Of a stretch of 57,387 nucleotides of DNA, positions 33,187 through 41,684 are shown in pieces. This DNA comes from DASQHW01 sp038209365. Lineage in GTDB: Bacteria; Actinomycetota; Acidimicrobiia; IMCC26256; PALSA-610. Position numbers and translations under genes: made by a program. Every line of letters starts with the position of its first letter. Within the stretch, counting starts at the first letter, position 1. A model generated the notes under the pieces. It did no database searches, was not told the origin of the DNA, and was given only the letters and a program-made list of their open reading frames with translations. The stretch covers positions 1 to 57,387 of the forward strand of contig JBBQXS010000029.1 in assembly GCA_038209365.1 (NCBI GenBank), written 5' to 3'.

Positions 33187-33192
33187 TAACCT
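33187..33192 (+). promoter_or_regulatory. -10 box (TAACCT) of the PAC2 gene, leaderless
   Basis: TAACCT is followed by 7 nt and the GTG start of the PAC2 protein. Both divergent promoters fit within the 41-bp gap, so their RNA polymerase footprints must overlap. Confidence 0.5.
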
Positions 33193-33199
33193 GCCCGGA

Positions 33200-34018
33200 G
33201 TGCTTTCCGTCGAGCAGTGGCCCGCGTTGCACGATCCCGTGATGGTCGTGTCTCTCACCGGCTGGATCGACGCGGGACTCGCCGGCTCGGGTGCGATTGC
33301 CGTTCTCGCCGAGCAGCTCGACGATGCAGTCGAGTTCGCATCGCTCGACCTCACCGATTTCATGGACCTCCAGCAGACGCGGCCCACTGCGCGCTGGGCT
33401 GCCGACGGAGTGCGTGTCATCGAATGGCCGAAGCTCTCGTTCGTCGCGGGCCGCCTCGGACGGGACGTCGTGATCGTCTCGGGTCCCGAGAGCTCCCTGC
33501 GGTGGCCGGAGGTCGCCGCCGACATCGTCGAGACCGCACGAACGTTGAAAGTACGCCAGGCATACACGCTGGCGGGGATGCCGGCACTCGTGTCGCACCG
33601 GCGGTCGATCCCGGTCCTCGCGACTGCAACGCACCGCTCGCTCGCGCAGGAGATCGCGCCCCTGCGCCACGAGTACGCGGGGCCGACCGGCATGCAGACC
33701 ATCGTGCAGCGGGCGCTCGGTGACGCGGACGTGCCATGCGCAGGACTCTGGGCGCAGGTGCCGCAGTACGTCGCCGGATCGCCGTCACCGCCGGCGGTGC
33801 GCGCCGTGCTGCGCCGCCTCGCCGAGCTCGCCCGGCTCGAGATCGATCTCCGTCCGCTCGACGCGCGTTGCGACGCGTATCTCGCCCGCGTCGACGACGG
33901 GCTCGCGTCCCGCCCTGACGTCCGCGAGGTCGTCGACCGGATCGATCGCGAGCAGACGGTGTCGCCCGACGACCTGGTCACCGAGATCGAGCGGTTCCTG
34001 CGGTCACAAGACGAGTGA
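33200..34018 (+). CDS. PAC2 family protein
   Basis: A protein of 272 residues of the proteasome-assembly-chaperone-2-like family. MVVSLTGWIDAGLAGSGAIAVLAEQL near residue 15 and YAGPTGMQTIVQRAL/PQYVAGSPSPPAVRAVLRRL in the second half match the family layout. Archaeal and actinobacterial members are linked to proteasome assembly or ligase-like folds, but the exact function in bacteria is not settled. The start is supported by the leaderless -10 box. The next gene on the strand starts 46 nt later with its own weak CAGAAT box. Confidence 0.87.
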   Translation: MLSVEQWPALHDPVMVVSLTGWIDAGLAGSGAIAVLAEQLDDAVEFASLDLTDFMDLQQTRPTARWAADGVRVIEWPKLSFVAGRLGRDVVIVSGPESSLRWPEVAADIVETARTLKVRQAYTLAGMPALVSHRRSIPVLATATHRSLAQEIAPLRHEYAGPTGMQTIVQRALGDADVPCAGLWAQVPQYVAGSPSPPAVRAVLRRLAELARLEIDLRPLDARCDAYLARVDDGLASRPDVREVVDRIDREQTVSPDDLVTEIERFLRSQDE

Positions 34019-34064
34019 TCGCCCGGCTGGGCGTGGCTCCTGCACGCCCGCCAGAATGGGACCC

Positions 34065-34373
34065 ATGTCTGTCGTCAGGATCAATGCCATCACCGTGCCG
34101 GCCGATCGCGCCGACGAGCTCGTCGAGCGGTTCGCGAACCGGGCGGGCGAGGTTTCCAAGATGCCCGGGTTCGAGGCGTTCGAGCTGCTACGCCCGACCG
34201 ACGGCCGCGACGTCTTCTACGTCTACACGCGCTGGCGCTCCACCGAGGATTTCGAGAGCTGGCTGCACAGTGCCGCGTTCCAGCACGGCCACAAGGCCCA
34301 TTCCGAGAAGGGTCCGGTCGGGACGGGGAGCGACGTGCTCGCGTTCGACGTCGTGCAGGAGGAGCGCGCGTGA
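34065..34373 (+). CDS. antibiotic-biosynthesis-monooxygenase-fold protein, HmoA-like
   Basis: A protein of 102 residues with a dimeric ferredoxin-like fold. VVRINAITVPADRADELVERFANRAGEV and GFEAFELLRPTDGRDVFYVYTRW, then HGHKAH, fit the heme-degrading monooxygenase-like ABM family found in actinobacteria. Histidines in the AFQHGHKAH segment could be haem or substrate contacts. A CAGAAT box ends 7 nt upstream of the ATG. Its stop overlaps the acyl-CoA synthetase start (GTGA), so the two are coupled. Confidence 0.83.
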   Translation: MSVVRINAITVPADRADELVERFANRAGEVSKMPGFEAFELLRPTDGRDVFYVYTRWRSTEDFESWLHSAAFQHGHKAHSEKGPVGTGSDVLAFDVVQEERA

Positions 34374-36031
34374 CGGAGGCTGACCCGAACGGACCCTTCG
34401 AGATCGCCGTCGAGGACGTGCTCGGACATCCGACCCAGGTCTACAAGCAACGGATGCGATCACTGCGCGAGCTGATGGCGCGCAATGTGGCGCGCCGGGA
34501 TGTCGACTGGGTCGTCCAAGGGGACCGTCGCTTCACGTTCGGCGAGCACGACCGTCAGGCGCGCGCCCTGGCGCGATCGCTTGCGGATCTGGGTGTGCAG
34601 CGCGGCGACCGCGTCGCATTGGTCTCCGCCAACGTGCCGGAGTGGGTGATCACGTTCTGGGCGGTCGCGATACTCGGGGCCACGCTCGTGCCGCTCAACG
34701 CTTGGTGGAAGGCCGAAGAGCTCGCCTTCGGTCTGGCCGACTCCGGCGCGAAGGTGTTGATCGCCGACGCTCGCCGCCTGGCTGTCGTCGCCGACCGGCT
34801 CTCCGAGGTCCCGGCGCTCGCGCACGTCTTCGAGATCGGCAGCGAGCCGTTCTCGAAGCTGCTCGCCGGCGACGATCCCGGAATGCCGGACGCGCCGATC
34901 GACGAGGATGATCTGCTCGCAATTTGTTACACGTCGGGCACGACCGGCCAGCCCAAGGGCGCGACGCTCACCCATCGCCAGACGATCGCGAACTTGCAGA
35001 ACATCCTCGCGTTGAACGCCGCGACGCCGGCTCGCGCACCCGCGCTCGACGCGGGGATGCAGTCGGCTGCCTTGCTGGTCGTGCCCCTGTTCCATGTCAC
35101 CGGCTGCCTCTCGACGATGACGCTCAACTACGCGACCGGCGGCAAGCTCGTGCTGATGCCGGTCGGCCGCTTCGATCCCGACGTCGCGATGCAGGTCATC
35201 GAGCGTGAACAGGTGACGTCGATCGGCGGCGTGCCGACGATCATGTGGCGCATCCTCGAGTCCCCGAACCTGCACAAGTACGACTTGTCCTCGGTGAAGC
35301 GTGCGTCGTACGGCGGTGCGCCCGCCGCGCCCGAGCTCGTCGAACGGATCGAGCATGTGTTCCCGCACATGCGCAAGACGCTCAGTACCGCGTACGGGCT
35401 CACGGAGACGGCTTCGGTCGCCACTGCGCACAGCGGAGACGACTACTTCGCGCATCCGGGCTCGGTGGGACGCGCGGCGCCGACCGTCGAGCTGCGCGTG
35501 GTCGACGACACCGGCGTCGACGTCCCCGCAGGGGAGCGAGGCGAGATCTGGATCAAGGGGCCGACGGTGATGAACCGCGGCTACTGGAACCGTCCCGATG
35601 CGAATGCGGCATCGTTCAGCGACGGCTGGTTCCACACGGGTGACATCGGCTACCTGGACGCGGACGGTTTCCTCTACCTCGTCGACCGTGCCAAGGACAT
35701 GATCATCCGCGCCGGCGAGAACGTGTATTGCGTCGAGGTCGAGAATGTGCTGTTCGACCATCCCGACGTGGTCGACGCCGCGGTCGTCGGTGTGCCGCAC
35801 AAGACGCTGGGTGAAGAGGTCAAGGCTGTCGTGCAGTTGCGGGCGGGCGCGCAGGCGGGCGAGGAGGAGCTGCGGGAGTTCTGCCGCTTGCATCTCGCGA
35901 ACTTCAAGGTGCCGGAGTACGTCGAGATCCGCGATCAGCCGTTGCCGCGCAACCCGGCCGGCAAGGTGTTGAAGAGCCTGCTGCGTGGCGGCGAGTCGTC
36001 GTTCGTGGCGGCCGACGATCAAACGTTGTAG
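34370..36031 (+). CDS. fatty-acyl-CoA synthetase (AMP-binding)
   Basis: A protein of 553 residues of the ANL superfamily. The P-loop YTSGTTGQPKGA is near residue 190, STAYGLTETAS near 340, GWFHTGDIGYLD near 420, the hinge VDRAKDMIIRAGENVYCVEVE near 440 and the catalytic lysine in NPAGKVLK near 535. It forms an acyl-adenylate and then acyl-CoA from a carboxylic acid, probably a medium or long fatty acid; the chain length cannot be read. It is coupled on both sides: GTGA with the HmoA-like gene and TAGTG with a small membrane protein gene. Confidence 0.92.
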   Translation: MTEADPNGPFEIAVEDVLGHPTQVYKQRMRSLRELMARNVARRDVDWVVQGDRRFTFGEHDRQARALARSLADLGVQRGDRVALVSANVPEWVITFWAVAILGATLVPLNAWWKAEELAFGLADSGAKVLIADARRLAVVADRLSEVPALAHVFEIGSEPFSKLLAGDDPGMPDAPIDEDDLLAICYTSGTTGQPKGATLTHRQTIANLQNILALNAATPARAPALDAGMQSAALLVVPLFHVTGCLSTMTLNYATGGKLVLMPVGRFDPDVAMQVIEREQVTSIGGVPTIMWRILESPNLHKYDLSSVKRASYGGAPAAPELVERIEHVFPHMRKTLSTAYGLTETASVATAHSGDDYFAHPGSVGRAAPTVELRVVDDTGVDVPAGERGEIWIKGPTVMNRGYWNRPDANAASFSDGWFHTGDIGYLDADGFLYLVDRAKDMIIRAGENVYCVEVENVLFDHPDVVDAAVVGVPHKTLGEEVKAVVQLRAGAQAGEEELREFCRLHLANFKVPEYVEIRDQPLPRNPAGKVLKSLLRGGESSFVAADDQTL

Positions 36032-36396
36032 TGCTGCTCGACGTTCACCGGACGTGGGGCTACGCCGCGATCGTGGCCAACTTCCTCGCGGGCGCGTACA
36101 CGCTCGCCGCATGGCGATGGCCACGCCTGCGCACACGCTGGTTGTGGTGGCCGACGATTGTCGCCGAATCGATGATGATGGTGCAGGTCGTGCTCGGCGT
36201 GTTGCTGGTGAGCGTGCAGGACTTCAAGCCGCCGCGCTTTCACATGTTCTACGGATTCGTCGCCTTCATCACCGTCGGGCTGTTGTACTCGTACCGCTAC
36301 GTATGGAAGGCACGCGGCTGGCTGGAGCTCGCGTACGGGCTCGGTGGTCTGTTCATCATGGGGTTGGGGATCCGCGCCGTCTTGCAGGCCGCCTGA
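36031..36396 (+). CDS. small four-helix membrane protein
   Basis: A protein of 121 residues with four hydrophobic helices. Tryptophans and arginines lie at the membrane borders (AWRWPRLRTRWLWWP), and a histidine-containing loop (KPPRFHMFYG) follows the second helix. No known domain is recognised. The GTG overlaps the acyl-CoA synthetase stop, so it is made from the same message. Its last 41 nt overlap the convergent MarR gene. Confidence 0.75.
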   Translation: MLLDVHRTWGYAAIVANFLAGAYTLAAWRWPRLRTRWLWWPTIVAESMMMVQVVLGVLLVSVQDFKPPRFHMFYGFVAFITVGLLYSYRYVWKARGWLELAYGLGGLFIMGLGIRAVLQAA

Positions 36397-36946
36397 CCGC
36401 GCGTTCGGTCTCGAGGTAGTACCGGATCCCGAATGCCCGCCCGGCCGGCCGCTTGGTGGAGAGATCGGCGCGCAGGCGATGATCGACCACCGCGCGCAGC
36501 TCCCATCCTTTGCGTGTCAACTGCACCCACGTGCCGCGCCGATCGGTGCAGCCGTAGTGCCGGTCGACGAGGAGGCGCGCGTCTGCGCGGTCGACCAAGC
36601 GCGTGGCGGCCCCGGTGGTGATGCCGAGCCGCCACGCGATCTGCGCAATGCGCAGCGGCGCGCGGTTGGGTGGGAACGTGAGCAGCAATCGCGCCAGCCG
36701 AAGGTCGATGCCCGCCTCGCGCAAGGGTTTGCGCAGAGCCGACAGCAGGCTGCCCGCCGCCGCGAGGAGCTCGGCGGCGTCGATGGCGGGATCGCCGGGC
36801 TCCGGCGGTTGGCGCGGCCCTTCGCGCGGGATCGGTCGCTCGACGAAGTACGGGCGTCGTCCGCGGCGTCGGGGCAGGCGTTCCTCGGCGAGATCGAGAT
36901 GATGTTCGGACAGCATGCTGCGGATGATCGCAGGCCGGTGAGACAC
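36356..36946 (-). CDS. MarR-family transcriptional regulator
   Basis: A protein of 196 residues. The winged-helix core spans about 75-165: LLTFPPNRAPLRIAQIAWRLGITTGAATRLVDRADARLLV is the recognition part and YGCTDRRGTWVQLTRKGWEL the wing. A 45-residue arginine/proline-rich N-terminal extension and a basic tail are unusual. GTG at 36946 is used, but ATG at 36916 is equally possible. It faces the acyl-CoA synthetase operon tail to tail, so a regulatory link is only a guess. The hairpin repeat block starts directly upstream. Confidence 0.78.
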   Translation of the reverse strand: MSHRPAIIRSMLSEHHLDLAEERLPRRRGRRPYFVERPIPREGPRQPPEPGDPAIDAAELLAAAGSLLSALRKPLREAGIDLRLARLLLTFPPNRAPLRIAQIAWRLGITTGAATRLVDRADARLLVDRHYGCTDRRGTWVQLTRKGWELRAVVDHRLRADLSTKRPAGRAFGIRYYLETERAVRRPARRRGSPTP

Positions 36947-36950
36947 CCTC

Positions 36951-37131
36951 CGCGATTTCGAAAGTCGCGATTGCTGCGCTTTCAGCGATCGCGTCGTGCG
37001 AGTGGTGCTGCCGGTCGGAGCTGCCGTGGTGGCGATTGCTGCGTTTTCAGCGATCGCGTCGTGCGAGTGGTGCTGCCGGTCGTCGCTGTCGTGGTGGCGA
37101 TTGCTGCATTTTCAGCGATCGCGAAATCGCG
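36951..37131. repeat. 65-bp tandem repeat (about 2.5 copies) of hairpin units, flanked by inverted repeats
   Basis: Copies begin at 36967, 37032 and 37097, with a period of exactly 65 bp and only a few substitutions between copies; the third is cut after 27 bp. Each copy opens with GCGATTGCTG, a 6-nt loop and CAGCGATCGC, which pair over 10 bp with one G-T wobble. The block is bounded by CGCGATTTCG at 36951-36960 and its exact complement CGAAATCGCG at 37122-37131. The period is not a multiple of three, so it is non-coding. It lies between the marR start and ddl. Confidence 0.85.
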
Positions 37132-37172
37132 AAATGAGGGGTGTATGGCCCGAGGCTGCAGGCTCCTTCGAC

Positions 37173-37178
37173 CACAAT
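37173..37178 (+). promoter_or_regulatory. possible -10 box (CACAAT) of ddl, leaderless
   Basis: CACAAT is followed by 6 nt and the GTG start of ddl. The first base departs from TAnnnT, so this is weaker than the other boxes, but the spacing is the same. Confidence 0.35.
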
Positions 37179-37184
37179 GGGGGC

Positions 37185-38276
37185 GTGACCGGACCCGGCA
37201 ACCGTCACCGCCGCCTGCGCCTCATGCTGCTGTTCGGTGGTCAATCCGCCGAGCACGATGTCTCGCGCGTCACCGCCGTCGCCGTCGCGAAGGCCCTCGA
37301 CCCCGACAAGTACGAGATCCTGCCCGTCGGCATCACCACCGACGGGAGCTGGCTGCTCGCAGCCGACGCACAGCACATGCTGGCGTCGGGCGATCGTGAT
37401 GCCCTGCCGTCCGCGTTCGACGTGCAAGGCGACATCGTCGCCGTGCCGACGATGTCGAGCCGCACCGAGCTTGCAGTCGACGTCGTCATCCCGCTGTTGC
37501 ACGGGCCGTACGGCGAGGATGGCACCGTGCAAGGGCTCCTCGAGCTCGCCGGCCTGCCGTATGTCGGCGCCGGCGTGTTGGGCTCGGCGATCGTGTCGGA
37601 CAAGGTCGCGATGAAGCGCATGTTCGCGGCCGCGCATCTGCTCACGGCCCGGCATCTCACGCACCGCGACGGTCACGACATCGACGAGTTCTGCACGCGC
37701 GTCGAGCGCGAGCTCGGCTTCCCGTGTTTCGTCAAGCCGTCGAACATGGGGTCGTCGATCGGGGTCAGCAAGGTGCGTGACCGCCGCGAGCTCGACGCCG
37801 CGCTCGCGCTCGCGCTCGCCTACGACGAGTGGGTGCTGGCCGAGGAGTTCGTACGAGGCCGGGAGATCGAGGTCGCCGTGCTCGGCGACGATCCGCCCGA
37901 GGTGTCGCTGCCGGGCGAGGTGATCCCGGCCGCAGATTTCTACGACTACGCCGACAAGTACGAAGACGGAAAGGTGCAACTGATCGCACCTGCGCCGCTC
38001 CCGGACGCGGAGACCGCGGAGGTCCGGCACCTCGCGGCTCGGGCATTCGAAGCATGCCGATGCGAAGCGATGGCGCGGGTCGACTTCTTCCGGCGGGACG
38101 ACGGGGTGTTCCTCGTCAACGAGCTGAACACGATTCCGGGTTTCACACCCGGCTCGATGTATCCCGTGATGTGGGAAGCGTCGGGCCTGCCTTACGCGAT
38201 GCTGCTCGACCGCCTCGTCGAGCTCGCGCTCGCGCGCGACGAACGGCGGCGCCGGCGCCGCGGGCGACAACGCTGA
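37185..38276 (+). CDS. ddl: D-alanine--D-alanine ligase
   Basis: A protein of 363 residues with the ATP-grasp fold, which makes the D-Ala-D-Ala dipeptide for peptidoglycan. LFGGQSAEHDVS (N-terminal Glu), LHGPYGEDGTVQG, KPSNMGSSIGVSK (ATP lysine and glycine loop) and VNELNTIPGFTPGS (metal ligands) are all intact. The omega-loop residues FYDYADKYEDG contain the tyrosine expected for D-Ala rather than D-lactate ligases. The repeat block lies within 60 bp upstream. Confidence 0.95.
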   Translation: MTGPGNRHRRLRLMLLFGGQSAEHDVSRVTAVAVAKALDPDKYEILPVGITTDGSWLLAADAQHMLASGDRDALPSAFDVQGDIVAVPTMSSRTELAVDVVIPLLHGPYGEDGTVQGLLELAGLPYVGAGVLGSAIVSDKVAMKRMFAAAHLLTARHLTHRDGHDIDEFCTRVERELGFPCFVKPSNMGSSIGVSKVRDRRELDAALALALAYDEWVLAEEFVRGREIEVAVLGDDPPEVSLPGEVIPAADFYDYADKYEDGKVQLIAPAPLPDAETAEVRHLAARAFEACRCEAMARVDFFRRDDGVFLVNELNTIPGFTPGSMYPVMWEASGLPYAMLLDRLVELALARDERRRRRRGRQR

Positions 38277-38298
38277 CGACGACCCGGCCGACGGCGCC

Positions 38299-38535
38299 CT
38301 AGAGGTGGACGACCGGGCAGGTGAGCGTGCGGGTGATCCCGTCCACCAGCTGGACCTGCGAGACGACCATTCGGCCGAGCTCGTCGATCGACCCGGCTTC
38401 GGTGCGCAGGATCACGTCGTACGGACCCGTCACGTCGTCGGCCTGGACGACACCCGGCAACTTCCGGCAGGACTCCACGACGGCCGACGCCTTGCCGACC
38501 TCGGTCTGGATGAGGATGTACGCGCTCACGCTCAT
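38299..38535 (-). CDS. Lrp/AsnC-type ligand-binding (RAM) domain protein
   Basis: A protein of 78 residues containing only the RAM domain, the amino-acid-binding and oligomerising half of Lrp/AsnC regulators (AYILIQTEVGKASAVVES ... GPYDVILRTEAGSIDELGRMV). There is no DNA-binding domain. Such stand-alone domains probably act as small-molecule sensors or modulators of full-length Lrp proteins. CAGGAG precedes the ATG, and TACGAT about 27 nt further upstream may be its -10 box. It is convergent with ddl. Confidence 0.88.
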   Translation of the reverse strand: MSVSAYILIQTEVGKASAVVESCRKLPGVVQADDVTGPYDVILRTEAGSIDELGRMVVSQVQLVDGITRTLTCPVVHL

Positions 38536-38672
38536 GGGGACGCTCCTGCGGGTGACGGCGGCGGCATCGTAGGTGGACGGTCAACGACCGGTCAGGTTTC
38601 GGTCACGGGTCGGTCGCGGGCATACCATGCACTACCCCTTCGGGGGCCGCACATTGGGAGGAATCCGAAGCG

Positions 38673-40481
38673 ATGACCAGCACTGCGCCGCCGCCGACGA
38701 CCCATGCGGAGCTCCTCGACTGGGTCGAGCGCTGGACGGCGGTGCTCCAACCGGACCATGTCCAGTGGTGCGACGGGTCCGAGGAGGAGTACGCAGAGCT
38801 GTGCCGGCGGCTGGTGCGCAGCGGCACGTTCACGCCGCTCGACGCCGCCAAGCGCCCGAACAGCTTCTACGCGCGCAGCGACCCCGGCGATGTCGCACGT
38901 GTCGAGGACCGCACGTTCATCTGCAGCGAACGCGAGGATGACGCCGGGCCGACGAACAATTGGCGGGCGCCCGACGAGATGCGCGCGGAGCTCACCGCGC
39001 TCTACACCGGCGCGATGCGCGGCCGCACGATGTACGTCGTCCCGTTCTCGATGGGTCCGCTGGGCTCTCGCATCGCGCACATCGGGGTGGAGCTCACCGA
39101 CTCGGCGTACGTGGCGGCGAGCATGCGCACGATGACCCGCATGGGCAAAGGTGCGCTCGACGTGCTCGGCACCGATGGTGAGTTCGTGCCGTGCGTGCAC
39201 TCGGTGGGCATGCCGCTCGAGCCGGGCCAACCCGACGTGCCGTGGCCGTGCAACGCGCAGAAGTACATCGTGCACTTCCCGGAGACGCGCGAGATCTGGT
39301 CGTACGGTTCGGGCTACGGCGGCAACGCACTGCTGGGCAAGAAATGCTTCGCGTTGCGCATCGCGAGCGTGATGGCGCGCGACCAGGGCTGGCTCGCCGA
39401 GCACATGTTGATCCTGAAGCTCACGGACCCCCAGGGCGAGGTGCGCTACGTCGCCGGCGCGTTCCCGAGCGCGTGCGGCAAGACCAACCTGGCAATGCTC
39501 GTGCCGACGTTGCCCGGCTGGAAGGCCGAAACGATTGGCGACGACATCTGCTGGATGAAGTTCGGCACCGATGGCCGGCTCTACGCGATCAACCCCGAGC
39601 ACGGGATGTTCGGTGTCGCGCCGGGTACCGGGCCCGACACCAACGCCAACGCGGTCGCGGCGCTGACGCGCAACACCGTGTTCACCAATGTCGCGTGGAC
39701 GGACGACCGCGACGTGTGGTGGGAGGGTTTGACCAAGACGAAGCCCGCGCACCTCACGGACTGGAAGGGCAGCGACTGGACGCCTGCCTCCGACGCACCG
39801 GCCGCCCACCCGAACAGCCGGTTCACGGCGCCGTTGTCGCAGGTGCCGTGTGTCGCGCCCGAATGGGAGGACCCGAACGGTGTGCCGATCTCGGCCATCC
39901 TCTTCGGCGGGCGGCGCCGCGGCACCGTCCCCCTCGTGACCGAGGCGTACAACTGGCGCCACGGTGTGTTCCTCGGGTCGATCATGGGATCCGAGACGAC
40001 CGCCGCCGCCGCGGGTGCGGTCGGGAGCCTGCGCCGCGACCCGTTCGCGATGCTGCCTTTCTGTGGCTACCACATGGGCGATTACTTCGCGCATTGGATC
40101 CGAATCGGTGCGTCGGCCGACGAGGCCGAGCTGCCGAAGCTCTTCTACGTCAACTGGTTCCGCAAGGACACCGAAGGAAATTTCCTGTGGCCCGGCTACG
40201 GCGAGAACAGCCGTGTGCTCGCGTGGGTGTTCGCGCGTTGCGCCGGGCGCGCCGAGGCCAAGAACACTGCGATCGGCCGGCTCCCTGCCCCCGGCGCATT
40301 GCCGGTCGACGGGTTGGAGCTGGCCCCCGGCGCGCTCGACGAGCTGCTGTCGGTCGACGAAGACGACTGGCGCGCCGAGCTTCCGTTGATCGAGGAGCAC
40401 TACGCGATATTCGGTGACCGCCTCCCGGCCGCGTTGCACGACGAGCTCGACGCGCTCGCGAAACGCCTCACCGATCGCTGA
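38673..40481 (+). CDS. pckG: phosphoenolpyruvate carboxykinase (GTP)
   Basis: A protein of 602 residues that interconverts oxaloacetate and PEP with GTP. The P-loop signature FPSACGKTNLAM is near residue 270, the N-terminal YVVPFSMGPLGS near residue 120, the metal/ligand segment GDDICWMKFG near residue 295 and the guanine-contact region YNWRHGVFLG near residue 425. The length is standard for GTP-type enzymes. GGGAGGA lies ten bases before the ATG, and TACCAT about 43 nt upstream is a plausible -10 box. It appears monocistronic and central to gluconeogenesis. Confidence 0.96.
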   Translation: MTSTAPPPTTHAELLDWVERWTAVLQPDHVQWCDGSEEEYAELCRRLVRSGTFTPLDAAKRPNSFYARSDPGDVARVEDRTFICSEREDDAGPTNNWRAPDEMRAELTALYTGAMRGRTMYVVPFSMGPLGSRIAHIGVELTDSAYVAASMRTMTRMGKGALDVLGTDGEFVPCVHSVGMPLEPGQPDVPWPCNAQKYIVHFPETREIWSYGSGYGGNALLGKKCFALRIASVMARDQGWLAEHMLILKLTDPQGEVRYVAGAFPSACGKTNLAMLVPTLPGWKAETIGDDICWMKFGTDGRLYAINPEHGMFGVAPGTGPDTNANAVAALTRNTVFTNVAWTDDRDVWWEGLTKTKPAHLTDWKGSDWTPASDAPAAHPNSRFTAPLSQVPCVAPEWEDPNGVPISAILFGGRRRGTVPLVTEAYNWRHGVFLGSIMGSETTAAAAGAVGSLRRDPFAMLPFCGYHMGDYFAHWIRIGASADEAELPKLFYVNWFRKDTEGNFLWPGYGENSRVLAWVFARCAGRAEAKNTAIGRLPAPGALPVDGLELAPGALDELLSVDEDDWRAELPLIEEHYAIFGDRLPAALHDELDALAKRLTDR

Positions 40482-40567
40482 ACGCACGATTTGCCCTGTT
40501 CGTCCGAGGACGAGCCGGATAGGTTGCGGGCACGTCTCGGCAAATCTCACCGGAAGAAGTTGTACGC

Positions 40568-41362
40568 GTGGTCGCGGCCCGGGCCGTTCGACGCGCGCGT
40601 CATCGACGAGTCGTGTGGGCGCTGACCGCGCTCTTGGCGCTCGGCGCCGGTGCGCTCGTGCTGTTGCCCGCCGGCGATCGCTACCGCGCGAGCGCGGTCG
40701 TGGAGGTCGGTCCTTCGGACGTCAGGGGATTGGCAGTCACGACACTGGAGTACGACGCGCAGCAGGTGACGCGGCCCGATTCCTTGCGCCGCGTCGTCGA
40801 TACGGTCCTGCGCTCCGAGGTGTTGCGCGCGCACCTGACCGCAACTGCTTCGAGCCGCGAGACCGCGGTTGGCCGCGTGCGCGACGCCGCCGAGCTCGTA
40901 CGCGCGACGGCGGCCGCGCGCTCCAACTTCGACCAGAGGTCATCGGCGCCCCGGACGGTCAAGGTGTCGACGGTGCAGGAGGAGACGATCGCCGGCGACC
41001 GGCCCGCCGGCCGCGTCGCGCTGGCCGCGATCATCCTGGTGCTCGTGCTCGCGGCCGCCGATGCGCTGTTCCTCACGCGCGCGAGGCTCCCCCTTACGCT
41101 CCCGGACGCGCCGAAGAGCGCGCCCGCGCACCCGCCGGCGCCGGAACCCGTGGCAGCACCCGTTCCACAACCTGCGACCGCGGCCGCGTCGAACCGGCGG
41201 AGGTATCCCCGTCGCCGTCGGGAGCGGGTCGCCGCTTCGCCACTCGATCTCCCGAACCTCGAGGTCCATCTCCTGGATCGCGAGGGCGGATTGCGCTCGA
41301 TACAGCTGCGCGACGCCGCGGGAGCTCAGGCGGCGAATGCGCCGTATCCACGGGAGCAATGA
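40568..41362 (+). CDS. two-helix membrane protein, Wzz-like topology
   Basis: A protein of 264 residues. An N-terminal helix (about 16-36) and a second at about 150-170 enclose an extracytoplasmic segment of about 115 residues starting YRASAVVEVGPSDV. This is followed by a proline-rich cytoplasmic tail with a highly basic patch (RRRYPRRRRERV). The layout and the YxAsAvveV beginning recall chain-length determinant (Wzz) proteins of polysaccharide export, but the domain is short and no polysaccharide genes are near, so this is only a suggestion. TAGGTT lies about 50 nt upstream of the GTG. Confidence 0.65.
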   Translation: MVAARAVRRARHRRVVWALTALLALGAGALVLLPAGDRYRASAVVEVGPSDVRGLAVTTLEYDAQQVTRPDSLRRVVDTVLRSEVLRAHLTATASSRETAVGRVRDAAELVRATAAARSNFDQRSSAPRTVKVSTVQEETIAGDRPAGRVALAAIILVLVLAAADALFLTRARLPLTLPDAPKSAPAHPPAPEPVAAPVPQPATAAASNRRRYPRRRRERVAASPLDLPNLEVHLLDREGGLRSIQLRDAAGAQAANAPYPREQ

Positions 41363-41382
41363 GAAACCGAGATCACACGCAG

Positions 41383-41388
41383 TAGCGT
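41383..41388 (+). promoter_or_regulatory. -10 box (TAGCGT) of the GlsB/YeaQ gene, leaderless
   Basis: TAGCGT is followed by 7 nt and the ATG, with no ribosome binding site, giving this small membrane protein its own transcript. Confidence 0.55.
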
Positions 41389-41395
41389 CGACGGC

Positions 41396-41671
41396 ATGGG
41401 CCTCATCGGCTGGATCGTCGTCGGGTTCGTCGCCGGCGCGCTGGCGCGTGCGGTCACCGGGGGCGGCTGGAACCTCGGTTGTTTCGGCACGATCCTCGTC
41501 GGCATCGCCGGCGGCCTCGTCGGTGGGATGCTGTTCAACCTCGCCGGCGACGAGGGCATCGGCGACTTCGGCTTGCGATCGATGTTCGTCGCGTTCGTGG
41601 GTGCGGTCGTGCTGCTGATGATCGTCGGCCTGGCAACCGGCCGGCACCGCCGTTCTCCCCGGCGGTACTAG
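41396..41671 (+). CDS. GlsB/YeaQ/YmgE family stress-response membrane protein
   Basis: A protein of 91 residues with three glycine-rich membrane helices (LIGWIVVGFVAGALARAV, CFGTILVGIAGGLVGGML, AFVGAVVLLMIVGL). This is the transglycosylase-associated protein family, often induced by envelope or acid stress. The biochemical function is unknown, despite the family name. The C-terminus is basic (GRHRRSPRRY). It is convergent with the cold-shock-like gene. Confidence 0.88.
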   Translation: MGLIGWIVVGFVAGALARAVTGGGWNLGCFGTILVGIAGGLVGGMLFNLAGDEGIGDFGLRSMFVAFVGAVVLLMIVGLATGRHRRSPRRY

Positions 41672-41684
41672 CTACACCGCGCCG

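Noticed and set aside
36951..37131. CRISPR array
   Set aside because: Only about 2.5 units of 65 bp with no unique spacers between them, and no cas genes in the window.
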